Below, piece after piece: positions 46,935 through 56,486 of a stretch of 64,000 nt of DNA. Numbering within the stretch: the stretch's first letter is position 1; each line of letters opens with the position of its first letter. Under the pieces are notes generated by a model that saw only the letters and a list, made by a program, of their open reading frames with translations, searched no databases and was not told where the DNA came from. A program made the translations under genes and the position numbers. The stretch comes from Candidatus Thiodiazotropha sp. CDECU1 (GTDB lineage: Bacteria > Pseudomonadota > Gammaproteobacteria > Chromatiales > Chromatiaceae), in the NCBI RefSeq assembly GCF_963455295.1, contig NZ_OY734020.1, positions 1,798,001 through 1,862,000 of the forward strand, read 5' to 3'.

Positions 46935-48157
46935 TGAAACAGCTCCTGCAGTGGTGACAGGGCATTCACGGGATAGATCAACCGGTTGCCTTCACGGTGG
47001 TAGTCGTTGCTTGGCTTGTTGCGCAGGGGGAAGAGAAAACTCTCTGCATCCATCTCCATATCCACATGCGTCAGATAGGGTGGCAGGGTTGGCAGCAGCG
47101 GGTCATCCTGGAGACGAAAGCCGGTAATCAGATTGGCCTGGGGAAATCTGATTACCGCCTGCTCGATCAATTCGCTGCAACTTTGGCTGCCGTTGCTCTC
47201 GAGGGTTGCCAGAAAGGCGTACAGATCGTATAGGTCTGAGGTATAGGCCGGGATGACATAGTCATGCCAGTCACCGTTTTCGACCACCAGAATGCTCTGC
47301 ATTCCCTCGCGGCTGGCAAAGTGAATCATCGAGGCGGCGATGGTGATGGCATATTCAAAAGTGGATCTCGAGCCCTCACCCTGGTTAAAGGCGGGCCTGC
47401 TGTCCAGGGTTACCAACAATACCGGCCGGTCACTGCGCTCATACTCCTTCACCACCAGTTGTTGCTGCCGGGCAGAGGCCCGCCAGTGAATGTGACGAAG
47501 GCTGTCCCCCTGGGTATATTCACGCACCGCCGCAAACTCATCCTGGCCCCCTTGCTGAGGTATGTGCAGATCGCCATCGCTGTTGGCATCCGCGATGACG
47601 GGGAGAGGGATACGCGTCAGGTTGCATACCCGGGGAAGCACCAGCACCTCGAGGGTATCGGTTGTCAGTTGGCGGCTATGCCTCACCACGCCGAATGGAT
47701 AGGAGGAGGAGAGTGTCAACTGATCTATCAGGAACCGGCCGCGACGGTCGCAGTAAACGGTGGCGCGTTCACGAAGGGTTTTGTCGCACTGTGAGATGAA
47801 TAGCTTCTGTTGACCTTCGGTGAATGGAAGCTGATCTGTCAACTGAAGATGATATCTTCGACTCTTGGACGATATCAGGTAGACCAATTCACCCTCGCTG
47901 CCGGCTGTCAGATCACCAACCAGGGAGCGTTCCACTTTGACTCCGCGCATTTGCAGCCTGGGCATCAAGTGAGAGATCAGCAATAGGGACAGGCAGAGTG
48001 AAGACAGGCCGTAGAGCAGTGCCAGCCCCCGGTTCCAGGCGACAAAAAAGCAGGCCAGGGAGAGCAGCCAGATGACCACGTGCAGGTTGAACCAGCGTTG
48101 CAGCCAGGCGATGACTTCAGGGGGCAGTCTGTTGGATAGCAGGGCCTCTTCCTTCAT
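46931..48157 (-). CDS. DUF58 protein
   Basis: A 408-residue protein. Two helices near the N-terminus (LHVVIWLLSLACFFVAW, GLALLYGLSSLCLSLLLIS) are followed by a beta-rich region. The DUF58 core has VREYTQGDSLRHIHWRASARQQQLVVKEYE and a VWA-like end (VLLVTLDSRPAF). ATG 48157 with GGAGTGATAGGG upstream is favoured over GTG 48166. DUF58 proteins act with MoxR ATPases, probably in assembly or activation of envelope proteins. The actual client is not known. Confidence 0.88.
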   Translation of the reverse strand: MKEEALLSNRLPPEVIAWLQRWFNLHVVIWLLSLACFFVAWNRGLALLYGLSSLCLSLLLISHLMPRLQMRGVKVERSLVGDLTAGSEGELVYLISSKSRRYHLQLTDQLPFTEGQQKLFISQCDKTLRERATVYCDRRGRFLIDQLTLSSSYPFGVVRHSRQLTTDTLEVLVLPRVCNLTRIPLPVIADANSDGDLHIPQQGGQDEFAAVREYTQGDSLRHIHWRASARQQQLVVKEYERSDRPVLLVTLDSRPAFNQGEGSRSTFEYAITIAASMIHFASREGMQSILVVENGDWHDYVIPAYTSDLYDLYAFLATLESNGSQSCSELIEQAVIRFPQANLITGFRLQDDPLLPTLPPYLTHVDMEMDAESFLFPLRNKPSNDYHREGNRLIYPVNALSPLQELFQ

Positions 48158-48162
48158 CCCTA

Positions 48163-49158
48163 TCACTCCGCCAGTTCGAGAACAGTCTCCGTTTTCTGCT
48201 TGTCACTCCGGCTATCCGGCATGGCGGGGACAGGCGTGGTGTCGACGATCTCCTGCAGGAGGTTTTTGTCATTGTCGCTATTGCTTCTCAACAGCATGCG
48301 ATGGGCCAGTACGGGTACCACCAACTCCTGTACCCGGCGCGGTGTAACAAAGCTCTCATCATTCAGTAATGCACTCGCCTGGGCGGCCTTCATCAGAGAT
48401 ATCGAACCACGGGGACTCACACCCAAGCGGATCTTTTTATGCTTGCGGGTGGCCTGAATCAGGGCCGCGATATAATCGATGACATTCTGCTCGATCTGGA
48501 TCTTGGTTACCGCACGCTGCAGCTTGAGCAGTGTGGCGTCGTCGATCCTTGCCGCGATTTGATCGAGGGGATCATCACTGCGGTTCATCTGCATGATGCG
48601 GGTTTCGTCCTCCAGTTTGGGGTAGCCCAGGGAGACACGCATGAAAAAACGATCCAGTTGCGCTTCCGGGAGTGGAAAGGTGCCGCTGAATTCGATGGGG
48701 TTCTGGGTCGCGATGACCATAAAGGTGGCGGGTAGCTTGCGGGTCTTTCTATCCACCGTCACCGTTCGCTCCGCCATGGCCTCGAGCAGTGCGGATTGGG
48801 TGCGTGGCGAGGTGCGGTTGATTTCGTCGGCCAACAGGATATTGGTGAACACCGGGCCGGGAAGAAAGCGGAAGCCCTGTGACTTCTGGTCGAAGATGGA
48901 TATACCTGTGATATCCGCCGGCAGCAGATCCGGTGTACATTGAATCCGCTTGAAGGTCAGATCCAGACTTTTCGCCAGGGCCTTGGCGAGGGTGGTCTTA
49001 CCCAGACCGGGTAGATCCTCCAGCAGCAGGTGACCGCGACAGAGCAGGCTGATCATCACCAGGCGCAGGGTTTCCGGCTTGCCGATGATGGCTTTTTGCC
49101 ACTCTGTTATTAGCGAATGGAGCAGTTTACCTGGTGTTTTTCGATTGGAATCTGACAT
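48163..49158 (-). CDS. MoxR-family AAA+ ATPase
   Basis: A 331-residue ATPase. Walker A is LEDLPGLGKTTLAKALA, Walker B is ILLADEINRTSPRTQSALLEAM, and sensor 1 is VIATQNPIEFSGTFPLPEAQLDRFFMR. The C-terminal helical domain includes LGVSPRGSISLMKAAQ. MoxR proteins act as chaperones for DUF58/VWA partners, which fits the next gene. GGGAGGTTTG precedes ATG 49158, a strong ribosome site; a TTG just upstream is less likely. It is the first gene of the three-gene operon. Confidence 0.93.
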   Translation of the reverse strand: MSDSNRKTPGKLLHSLITEWQKAIIGKPETLRLVMISLLCRGHLLLEDLPGLGKTTLAKALAKSLDLTFKRIQCTPDLLPADITGISIFDQKSQGFRFLPGPVFTNILLADEINRTSPRTQSALLEAMAERTVTVDRKTRKLPATFMVIATQNPIEFSGTFPLPEAQLDRFFMRVSLGYPKLEDETRIMQMNRSDDPLDQIAARIDDATLLKLQRAVTKIQIEQNVIDYIAALIQATRKHKKIRLGVSPRGSISLMKAAQASALLNDESFVTPRRVQELVVPVLAHRMLLRSNSDNDKNLLQEIVDTTPVPAMPDSRSDKQKTETVLELAE

Positions 49159-49381
49159 CAAACCTCCCTGGAATCATGCTGAAGGGTAGTCTATCGGCGT
49201 GGTAAATAGCATAAATATTCTACGGAATTAAGCATTTATTAACCTCTTGTAGCGTGCATTTAGATGGCTTCTTGAGCCATTATTTGTGATAAAAAAACGA
49301 TAGATCTGTATATATCCACCAAAACACAGCTACAATTGCAGCTTTTGTGAAAATCGAACGACCTAAACACAGGAAACATCC

Positions 49382-50638
49382 ATGGCATATGACAAGATTG
49401 AGATCCCTTCCGCAGGGGAGAAGATTAGCGTTGACGCAAATGGGGCGTTGAATGTACCGAATAACCCCATCATCCCCTACATAGAAGGTGACGGCATAGG
49501 CGTGGATATCACCCCGGTGATGCGAAAAGTGATCGATGCCGCGGTGGATAAGGCGTATGGCGGTGAGAAAAAGATTGCCTGGATGGAGATCTATGCCGGG
49601 GAGAAGGCGACCCATGTCTACGACAGCGATACCTGGCTCCCCCAGGAGACCCTGGATGCGGTGAAGGATTTCGTTGTCTCCATCAAAGGTCCCTTGACCA
49701 CACCTGTGGGAGGCGGTATCCGCTCCCTGAATGTGGCAATACGTCAACAGCTCGACCTCTTCGTCTGTCTCAGGCCGGTACGCTATTTCGATGGGACTCC
49801 CAGTCCGCTGAAGGAGCCTGAGAAGACCAATATGGTGATCTTCAGGGAGAATTCAGAAGACATCTATGCCGGGATCGAATGGGAGTCGGGCAGCGAAGAG
49901 GCAAAGAAGGTGATCGATTTTCTGCAGGATTCCATGGGGGTCAGCAAGATCCGCTTTCCCGCCACATCCGGTATCGGGATAAAGCCTGTCTCCAGTGAAG
50001 GCACCAAACGCCTGGTACGCAAGGCGATTCAGTATGCCATCGACAATGACCGGAGTTCGGTGACCCTGGTGCATAAGGGCAATATCATGAAGTTCACCGA
50101 AGGCGCCTTCAAAAACTGGGGCTATGAGCTGGCACAGGAGGAGTTTGGCGCGGTTGAACTGGATGGTGGGCCCTGGTGCAGCTTTAAAAATCCCAAGAGC
50201 GGTAAGGAGATCATCGTCAAGGATGTGATCGCCGATGCCTTCCTGCAGCAGATCCTGTTACGGCCCGCCGAATACAGTGTGATTGCGACCCTCAATCTGA
50301 ACGGTGACTATGTCTCCGACGCCCTGGCCGCACAGGTGGGCGGCATCGGCATAGCCCCGGGGGCCAATCTTTCAGATGATGTGGCCATGTTCGAGGCCAC
50401 CCACGGTACCGCGCCGAAATATGCCGGTCAGGACAAGGTCAATCCCGGTTCACTGATCCTCTCGGCGGAGATGATGCTGCGGCACATGGGTTGGTTCGAG
50501 GCGGCGGACCTGATCATCAAGAGCCTGGGCGATACCATCTCCGCGAAGACAGTGACCTACGATTTCGCCAGACTGATGGATAATCCTCAGGAGCTGAGTT
50601 GTTCTGCCTTCGGCGATGCCATGATCAAGATGATGTAG
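49382..50638 (+). CDS. icd: Isocitrate dehydrogenase (NADP-type)
   Basis: A 418-residue enzyme, nearly the length of E. coli Icd (416). It oxidises isocitrate to 2-oxoglutarate in the TCA cycle. Visible signatures: [15 protein letters not shown], the substrate loop [46 protein letters not shown] and the NADP region ([19 protein letters not shown]). A good AGGAAACATCC site precedes ATG 49382. The gene ends only 6 bases from the convergent DUF3549 gene, leaving little room for a terminator. Confidence 0.96.
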   Translation: MAYDKIEIPSAGEKISVDANGALNVPNNPIIPYIEGDGIGVDITPVMRKVIDAAVDKAYGGEKKIAWMEIYAGEKATHVYDSDTWLPQETLDAVKDFVVSIKGPLTTPVGGGIRSLNVAIRQQLDLFVCLRPVRYFDGTPSPLKEPEKTNMVIFRENSEDIYAGIEWESGSEEAKKVIDFLQDSMGVSKIRFPATSGIGIKPVSSEGTKRLVRKAIQYAIDNDRSSVTLVHKGNIMKFTEGAFKNWGYELAQEEFGAVELDGGPWCSFKNPKSGKEIIVKDVIADAFLQQILLRPAEYSVIATLNLNGDYVSDALAAQVGGIGIAPGANLSDDVAMFEATHGTAPKYAGQDKVNPGSLILSAEMMLRHMGWFEAADLIIKSLGDTISAKTVTYDFARLMDNPQELSCSAFGDAMIKMM

Positions 50639-50644
50639 TGGCTT

Positions 50645-51694
50645 CTATTCTCCCCTGACATGGCTGAAAAATGCGCCGATCACCTGGCTCATTTGTTGTG
50701 AGCGTTGTGGATCCCGCAGACTGGCCTGCATTGCCTGCCGGGTAGCGGGCAGATAGAGCAGGTCGCTCAAAATGCCGTTGAAGAACGCCTGGCCCGCCTC
50801 GTTGTCCGCCAGTCGTTCCAGATAGCGATGGCGAAGTGCACTATCCTCCAGCGACTCCCAGGCCCTTCCCGCTATAGCCGCCAGCAGATCACTGCGTTGG
50901 GAGATGGGATGGTCGAGGAGCTGATAGATGAAATCGTTGCGAATCGATTCCTGCTGGCTCTGGGAGAGTCCACGAACCACCGCCGAGAGAACCTGCGGAT
51001 CGGGCCTCTCCTGGTGCAGGCTTGAGAGACCCCTTTGAGCCAGCGCATCAGCGATCGAATGGGATATCACCTCATTTTCCAGACAGTGGCAGAGTACCTC
51101 CAAGGGGGAGGGCGGCAGGGAGGGAATCGACTTGCGAACACGCTGGGTATTGCCATGCTGATCCAGGCGGGCAGCCACATCGGCGATGCCCTGATAGCCG
51201 ATGAATGACCACTGTTCCCAACCCAGATCACCGTCAAAATAGGCCTTGGCATGGTCATAGTAACGTGAGGCCGGTTGCCTCAGGGCGTGGGTCAGACGTG
51301 CATGAAATATGGCCAGACGCTCCTGCTTGGGCTGAAAGGCGTAGGGATTGTTCTGCAACGCGCCCCGCATCCCATCCCTATCCGGCTCACTACCCAGGCT
51401 CTCAACCAGGTGATGCATGAACTCATCCCTGGCGGAGAGCAGCAGCTTACCCTGTTCATCCAGGGGAAAACGGATAAACCAGATCATGGGATCGATCTGT
51501 GGCTGCTTTGGGTCGGCAAGGGTCAGGGCGATCCAGGCCTGTTGCTGCAGCGGAAAAGGGTAGGCTGTCTCGGTCCGTTCAAAGGCAATGAACGCCTCTC
51601 TAGGAATGGCGACGATCCGTCGTCCCATATCGGAGATCTCGATGGAGAGCCCGCCGGACTCGAGAAATTCGGTCAGTGTCGTTATTGAGTTCAT
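50645..51694 (-). CDS. DUF3549 family protein
   Basis: A 349-residue soluble protein matching the DUF3549 pattern known in Pseudomonas and relatives: an N-terminal TLTEFLESGGLSIEISDMGRRI, then PYPFPLQQQAWIALTL, and a helical repeat-like C-terminal half (about 170-340, Leu/Ala-rich). The function is unknown in the family. The start is ATG 51694. It is convergent with icd and followed upstream by a MITE. Confidence 0.75.
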   Translation of the reverse strand: MNSITTLTEFLESGGLSIEISDMGRRIVAIPREAFIAFERTETAYPFPLQQQAWIALTLADPKQPQIDPMIWFIRFPLDEQGKLLLSARDEFMHHLVESLGSEPDRDGMRGALQNNPYAFQPKQERLAIFHARLTHALRQPASRYYDHAKAYFDGDLGWEQWSFIGYQGIADVAARLDQHGNTQRVRKSIPSLPPSPLEVLCHCLENEVISHSIADALAQRGLSSLHQERPDPQVLSAVVRGLSQSQQESIRNDFIYQLLDHPISQRSDLLAAIAGRAWESLEDSALRHRYLERLADNEAGQAFFNGILSDLLYLPATRQAMQASLRDPQRSQQMSQVIGAFFSHVRGE

Positions 51695-51734
51695 TTAGTG
51701 GATCTGATCAATACTTACAGGAAAATTATTAAGC

Positions 51735-51916
51735 GTCCGCAAATGAACGCAAATGTCTACAGCTTTTGTAAAAAATTACATGATTTGTGTGAACAGGCGA
51801 CACGCTTGATTGCACCACTCAAATGGATCAGGGAACGATAATGGTTAGGCTTTGGCTAAGCCAATGAAATACCTTAAATAGTCTTAATTTGCGTTTATTA
51901 GCGTTCATTTGCGGAC
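51735..51916. repeat. MITE-like element, 182 bases, copy B
   Basis: Terminal inverted repeats GTCCGCAAATGAACGC (51735-51750) and its complement (51901-51916), with the same inner TTGCGTTTATTA copy beside the right end as in copy A. The interior differs from copy A in length and sequence. There is no coding capacity. It fills most of the gap between the DUF3549 and ycgN genes. Confidence 0.8.
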
Positions 51917-51952
51917 TTATAAAATTAATCCTGATACCTGGGTCAATCAATG

Positions 51953-52402
51953 CTATATCCAATCGACCAGGTGGTGCTCCCAGTCGCCCGCCGCCGATTC
52001 CCTTATGACCTTGCCGCGTATGGAGTGGCCCGCTTTTTCCACACTTTCGGGGTCTCCGGATACCAGGGGATGCCAGTCGGGCAGGGATTTCCCCTCCGCC
52101 AACAAGCGATAGGCGCATGTCTCTGGCAGCCAATAGGGATCGGCCAGGTCATTTGGTGTGAGGGTAACGCAATTGGGTACCAGTTTTGATCTTTCTTGAT
52201 AGTGAGTGCAACGGCAGCGTTCCAGGTCGAGCAGGTCACAAACGATATTGGTGAAGAAGATCTCCCGGGTCTCCTCATCCTCGATTTTCTGCAGACAGCA
52301 TTTACCACAGCCATCGCAGAGAGACTCCCACATTTCCCGGGACATGGCATCCAGGGGCGTGGTATTCCAGAATGGTGATTCGGCAGGTCTCATTAATGGC
52401 AT
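51953..52402 (-). CDS. ycgN: YcgN-family cysteine-cluster protein (UPF0260)
   Basis: 149 residues, close to E. coli YcgN (153), with the same features in order: ESLCDGCGKCCLQKIEDEE, FFTNIVCDLLDLERCRC, NCVTLTPNDL, WLPETCAYRLLAEGKSLPDWHPL and a C-terminal DWEHH. The eight-cysteine pattern is typical of the zinc- or iron-cluster-binding UPF0260 group. The role is unknown. The ribosome site is weak. ATG 52402 is the best match to the family's N-terminus. Confidence 0.9.
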   Translation of the reverse strand: MPLMRPAESPFWNTTPLDAMSREMWESLCDGCGKCCLQKIEDEETREIFFTNIVCDLLDLERCRCTHYQERSKLVPNCVTLTPNDLADPYWLPETCAYRLLAEGKSLPDWHPLVSGDPESVEKAGHSIRGKVIRESAAGDWEHHLVDWI

Positions 52403-52838
52403 AATATCACCATCAGAGCGTCGGTAGATTGGAGAATTAAATGCTTAATTCTTGAATGTAGGGAGACTTGGTCCATAGCTGTGATCAAGCCTGCCCTGAG
52501 CATGGATGAATTCGACTGTCAACGCTTTTTATGCACAATCGGGTTTTCAGGAAGCAGAGATTGGCAGGTTATAGGGAACTTCTCTGGTAATAGATTCAAT
52601 TGATGTACTAACATATTGAATTAAAATGCAATTTATAATTTGTATAGAAATTACACAATTTAAAAAGAGATTAAGAGGATCAAGGGCTGCAGCAGAGTTC
52701 CTGCAGCTTACTAACAAAGTTATCCACAGGATCTGTGGACATAATTTGGCGTAGGAGATTGCCAAATTCAGGGGCTCTTCACCCCCGGGCCTACCCAGTA
52801 ATGGGTATCAAGACAAGCGTAACCTTGGAGCAGAGATC
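52403..52838. other. 436-base intergenic region with an AT-rich tract and a DnaA-box-like palindrome
   Basis: No gene is supported here. 52580-52680 is AT-rich. At 52720-52728 TTATCCACA is an exact DnaA box; TATCCACAG and CTGTGGACA around GAT form a near-perfect inverted repeat with one mismatch. This could titrate DnaA or be a chance hairpin. Promoters for ycgN (minus) and ogt (plus) should also lie here. Confidence 0.4.
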
Positions 52839-53318
52839 ATGACAGCGACCGAACAATCCTATCAGGCTGTACTGAACTTCCCATTCGCCCCGGTCGGCAT
52901 CGCCATATCCAATGGCAAACTGAGGGCCGTGGACTATTTGACTCCACCCCAGCGGGACTATACCCAACAGGTTCCAGGATTGCGTTGTGTGATAGACGCC
53001 ATCAAAGTCTATCTGCAGGACCCAAAAAGAGAATTTGATCTGCAACTCATACTCGAAGGAACACCATTTCAAAGACGCGTCTGGGAGGCACTGCGAAAGA
53101 TACCTTCTGGCTCAACCTTGACCTATGGAGAATTGGCCCAGCAGATCGGCAGTGGAGCCAGGGCGGTGGGAAATGCCTGCCGGGCCAATCCCTGTCCGCT
53201 GATCGTGCCCTGTCATCGGGTCGTTGGCGTCCATGGTCTTGGGGGATTCGCGGGTGAACGGGGTGGTGAGAAGCTGGAGATCAAGCGCTGGCTGTTGCAG
53301 CATGAGGGTGTCTTGTGA
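52839..53318 (+). CDS. ogt: Methylated-DNA-protein-cysteine methyltransferase
   Basis: A 159-residue suicide repair enzyme that takes alkyl groups from O6-alkylguanine. The acceptor Cys125 lies in PLIVPCHRVVG, with the DNA-binding helix-turn-helix (PSGSTLTYGELAQQIGS, RAVGNACRANP) before it. GGAGCAGAGATC precedes ATG 52839. The stop codon overlaps the GTG start of xerD by 4 bases, so the pair is co-translated. Confidence 0.93.
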   Translation: MTATEQSYQAVLNFPFAPVGIAISNGKLRAVDYLTPPQRDYTQQVPGLRCVIDAIKVYLQDPKREFDLQLILEGTPFQRRVWEALRKIPSGSTLTYGELAQQIGSGARAVGNACRANPCPLIVPCHRVVGVHGLGGFAGERGGEKLEIKRWLLQHEGVL

Positions 53319-54220
53319 AGGGAGCTGGTGAGGACAGCTCCCTTATTGAATCCTTTTCCGATGCCTTGTGGATGGAGCGGGGCTTGAGCCGTAACACACT
53401 CTCCGCCTATCAGTCCGATTTAGCCAAGGTGGCTGACTGGCTGCGCAACAACAGGGGTTATGGGTTGCTGCAGGCACAGCGGGCCGACCTGCAATCCTAT
53501 TTGGCAGATCTGGTGAGACAGGGTAGGAAGCCGCGCTCGACCGCACGCCTGCTCTCCTGTGTCAGGCAGTTCTATCAATATAGCTTGCGCGAAGGCTGGT
53601 TGAGTGCCGATCCCAGTGTGCGCATCGATTCTCCCAAGCTCGGCAGACCCTTGCCAAAATCACTTTCCGAGACTGAGGTTGAGGCGCTGCTGGATGCACC
53701 GGATCTTGATGATGCGGAGGGCATGCGTGACCGGACCATGCTGGAGGTGCTCTACGCCTCGGGTCTGAGGGTATCCGAACTCGTCGATCTGCGCCCGGAG
53801 CAGGTGAATCTGACACAGGGGGTGATGCGTATTGTTGGGAAAGGTGGCAAGGAACGCCTGGTACCGATGGGTGACGAGGCACAGGGGTGGCTGGAACGCT
53901 TCTATGGGGGTGCTCGGAGCGAGCTTCTGGGCGACAGGGTATGCAGCCATCTGTTTCCGACCCGGCGCGGTCATGGTATGACCAGGCAGGCCTTCTGGTA
54001 TCGCATCAAGAAGCATGCCGCAAGCGCGGGAATCAGCCATACCATCTCGCCCCATACCTTGCGGCATGCCTTTGCCACCCATCTGTTGAACCATGGTGCG
54101 GATCTGCGCGTTGTACAACTGCTGTTGGGGCACAGTGATCTATCCACCACTCAGATCTATACCCATGTGGCACGGGAGCGTTTGAAGCAACTGCACGCAA
54201 CCCATCATCCCCGGGGATGA
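53315..54220 (+). CDS. xerD: Site-specific tyrosine recombinase XerD
   Basis: A 301-residue recombinase that resolves chromosome dimers at dif with XerC. Catalytic residues are visible: Arg152 (SGLRVSEL), Lys in GKGGKERLV (about 176-179), His247 and Arg250 (SPHTLRHAFA), His273 (LLGHSDLS) and Tyr282 (TQIYTHV). The N-terminal SAM-like DNA-binding domain (ERGLSRNTLSAYQSDL) is complete. The start is GTG 53315. The length and the ogt, yajQ, dsbC neighbourhood point to the housekeeping enzyme, not a phage integrase. Confidence 0.92.
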   Translation: MKGAGEDSSLIESFSDALWMERGLSRNTLSAYQSDLAKVADWLRNNRGYGLLQAQRADLQSYLADLVRQGRKPRSTARLLSCVRQFYQYSLREGWLSADPSVRIDSPKLGRPLPKSLSETEVEALLDAPDLDDAEGMRDRTMLEVLYASGLRVSELVDLRPEQVNLTQGVMRIVGKGGKERLVPMGDEAQGWLERFYGGARSELLGDRVCSHLFPTRRGHGMTRQAFWYRIKKHAASAGISHTISPHTLRHAFATHLLNHGADLRVVQLLLGHSDLSTTQIYTHVARERLKQLHATHHPRG

Positions 54221-54322
54221 GCAGTGGAGGTTATCTCGGGTCTGTTATCAGACCCGGATACATGAGAGTAGGGCCAGCTTATGGTAGAGTCCCCTCCCAG
54301 TTTCACTTGACCAGGAGCCAAT

Positions 54323-54805
54323 ATGCCATCCTTCGATATCGTTTCTGAAGTGGATCTTCAGGAGGTCAGAAATGCAGTCGATCAGGCCAACCGGGAGGTA
54401 GGTACTCGATTTGACTTCAAAGGTGTGGATGCCGCATTCGAACAGAATGAGAACGAGATCGTATTACGTGCGGAGCAGGAGTTCCAACTCAATCAAATGA
54501 TGGATATTCTGCGCCAGAAACTGGTCAAACGTAAGGTTGATGTCGCTGCTATGGATATCAAGGATGCTGAGACCAGTCTAAATGCCGCTCGTCAGCGAGT
54601 GATCATTAAACAAGGTATCGACAGCGACGTGGCGAAAAAGATGGTCAAGCAGATCAAGGGCAGCAAGCTCAAGGTACAAGCCCAGATTCAAGGTGAGCAG
54701 ATTCGTGTGACAGGGAAGAAACGAGACGATTTACAGCAGACTATCGCACTTATTCGGGAGACCGATTACGGTCTTCCCCTTCAATATCAAAATTTTCGGG
54801 ACTAA
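54323..54805 (+). CDS. yajQ: YajQ-family nucleotide/c-di-GMP-binding protein
   Basis: A 160-residue protein matching the YajQ family along its length: [38 protein letters not shown], a [10 protein letters not shown] segment and the final [12 protein letters not shown]. Some members bind c-di-GMP and act with transcription factors. CCAGGAGCCAAT precedes ATG 54323. dsbC follows after 6 bases. Confidence 0.94.
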   Translation: MPSFDIVSEVDLQEVRNAVDQANREVGTRFDFKGVDAAFEQNENEIVLRAEQEFQLNQMMDILRQKLVKRKVDVAAMDIKDAETSLNAARQRVIIKQGIDSDVAKKMVKQIKGSKLKVQAQIQGEQIRVTGKKRDDLQQTIALIRETDYGLPLQYQNFRD

Positions 54806-54811
54806 ACATCG

Positions 54812-55585
54812 ATGAAACAATCACACCGAGCTATCCTGCACAAGGGCGCCAAACTGCTGCCACTTATCACCCTGTTTTTGATCGCACCTGTGACGGCGGA
54901 GCCCAGCAAGCAAAATGCAGAGATCATGAAGGTGCGTGAAGGGGTCAATAAAATCCTAAAGAAGGGTTCCATTACCAGCGTCACGCCCGCCAAGATCGAT
55001 GGTTTGTATGAGGTTATGGTAGGCCCTCAACTCTATTATGTTTCCGCGGATGGCAGGTACCTGTTGAGCGGCAATATGTACGATATCGAAACCCGGGAGG
55101 ATTTGACCACACCCAAGGTATCTATTGCCAAAGCAGCGGCAATTGAGGCAATTGGGGAAGATAACATGGTGGTTTTCGCCCCAGAAAAAACCCAGCATAC
55201 CGTCACCGTATTCACGGACATCGATTGTGGCTATTGCCAGAAGCTGCATAGCGAGATGAAAGACTATAACGACTTGGGCATACGGGTGCGTTATCTGATG
55301 TTTCCCAGGGCAGGTATAGGTAGTGAATCCTTCGATAAGGCGGTAACCGTGTTGTGTTCCGATGACCGGAATGATGCCATGACCCAGTCCAAGGCGGGTA
55401 AAAAGCTGGCTAAGAAGGAGTGCAATAACCCGGTCGAACAGCACTGGGCGCTGGGTAAGACCCTGGGTGTGAATGGCACACCTGCCATATTTCTACAAAG
55501 CGGTGATATGCTGCCAGGCTATATTCCGGCGCAGCGTTTGAGCAAAATTTTAACAGAGTTGGATAAGAATCGATCACAGAAGTGA
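54812..55585 (+). CDS. dsbC: Periplasmic disulfide isomerase DsbC
   Basis: A 257-residue exported protein. A signal peptide (about 1-29, ending APVTA) is followed by the N-terminal dimerisation domain (about 31-95) and the thioredoxin-like domain. The active site is CGYC (139-142), in FTDIDCGYCQKLH, with the cis-Pro loop GVNGTPAIFL. A second cysteine pair lies near 197 and 213. It rearranges wrong disulfides in the periplasm. It is co-directional with yajQ, 6 bases apart. Confidence 0.92.
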   Translation: MKQSHRAILHKGAKLLPLITLFLIAPVTAEPSKQNAEIMKVREGVNKILKKGSITSVTPAKIDGLYEVMVGPQLYYVSADGRYLLSGNMYDIETREDLTTPKVSIAKAAAIEAIGEDNMVVFAPEKTQHTVTVFTDIDCGYCQKLHSEMKDYNDLGIRVRYLMFPRAGIGSESFDKAVTVLCSDDRNDAMTQSKAGKKLAKKECNNPVEQHWALGKTLGVNGTPAIFLQSGDMLPGYIPAQRLSKILTELDKNRSQK

Positions 55586-55698
55586 AAAATTACCCATATT
55601 TTTGGGTTTGCTTCAGGAATCAATAAGTATTTAATGGTAGTTTAATCCTGGGGCCTGTTAACACAACTACCCTCTACCGCTACATTTCGGGAGTCAGC

Positions 55699-56448
55699 TT
55701 GAAGTTAGACGTGGCAATGCGTACCGACAAAGGGGTGGTACGGGAGCAGAATGAGGATGCTGTTGGCGGGGATCCTGATGCAGGTTTGTTGATACTTGCA
55801 GATGGCATGGGAGGCGCCAACGCCGGTGAGGTGGCCAGCAGCCTGACGGTCGAGATGCTGATGAGTCAATTGGCCGGCTTGGGTAAAGCTGATGATGGGG
55901 TTTCATGGCGAGAGCATCTGCTGAATGCGATACAGGATGTAAATCAGGCGATACAGGAGCTATCCCAGCAAGTATCGGAGTACCAGGGTATGGGGACGAC
56001 CCTGGTGGTCGGATTGTTCACCGAGCACAGCCTGCTGTATGCCCATGTTGGTGATTCCAGGCTCTATCGCCTGCGGGCCGGTGTATTTGAGCAGATGACC
56101 ACAGACCATACAATGATTCAGGAGATGGTCAATCTAGGGGATTTTGCTAGCATTGAACAAGCACTCATGGCGGGTGTGCCGACCAATGTATTGTCACGGG
56201 CCATAGGCTCTGAAGAGATAGTGGACATCGACCTGAGTGAGACTGAGCTTGATATCGATGATCTCTACCTGTTTTGCAGCGATGGCCTTACAGGCATGAT
56301 GACGGATGATGAAATCCAAAGTATCCTTGAGAACAGAAACCTCGATTTAATGCAGCAGGCCGATGAACTTGTGGATTTTGCCTGTAGGATGGGAGGGGTG
56401 GACAACATTACCGTGATTCTGGCCCGCACCATGGCGGGCGATAGTTAA
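55699..56448 (+). CDS. PP2C-type serine/threonine phosphatase (Stp-like)
   Basis: 249 residues starting at TTG 55699, with CGGGAG upstream. PP2C motifs: RTDKGVVREQNEDAV, LILADGMGGANAG with the metal-binding Asp, MGTTLVV, VGDSRLYR, TTDHTMIQEMV, the GVPTNVLSRAIG segment and YLFCSDGLTGMM...DNITVILAR. It removes phosphate from Ser/Thr. The FHA gene follows after 38 bases, but no kinase gene is visible. It is probably part of a phospho-signalling set whose kinase is elsewhere. Confidence 0.9.
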   Translation: MKLDVAMRTDKGVVREQNEDAVGGDPDAGLLILADGMGGANAGEVASSLTVEMLMSQLAGLGKADDGVSWREHLLNAIQDVNQAIQELSQQVSEYQGMGTTLVVGLFTEHSLLYAHVGDSRLYRLRAGVFEQMTTDHTMIQEMVNLGDFASIEQALMAGVPTNVLSRAIGSEEIVDIDLSETELDIDDLYLFCSDGLTGMMTDDEIQSILENRNLDLMQQADELVDFACRMGGVDNITVILARTMAGDS

Positions 56449-56486
56449 GTGAGTATTTAGACAATGGTACTTGGGTAGATAGCTTT

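Noticed and set aside
52403-52838. Chromosomal replication origin at the DnaA-box palindrome
   Set aside because: Only one exact DnaA box, no dnaA/dnaN/gidA neighbours and no series of boxes; at most a titration site.
53315-54220. Tyrosine recombinase as a phage or island integrase
   Set aside because: Length, catalytic layout and the ogt, yajQ, dsbC neighbourhood fit housekeeping XerD; no att-like repeats or tRNA nearby.
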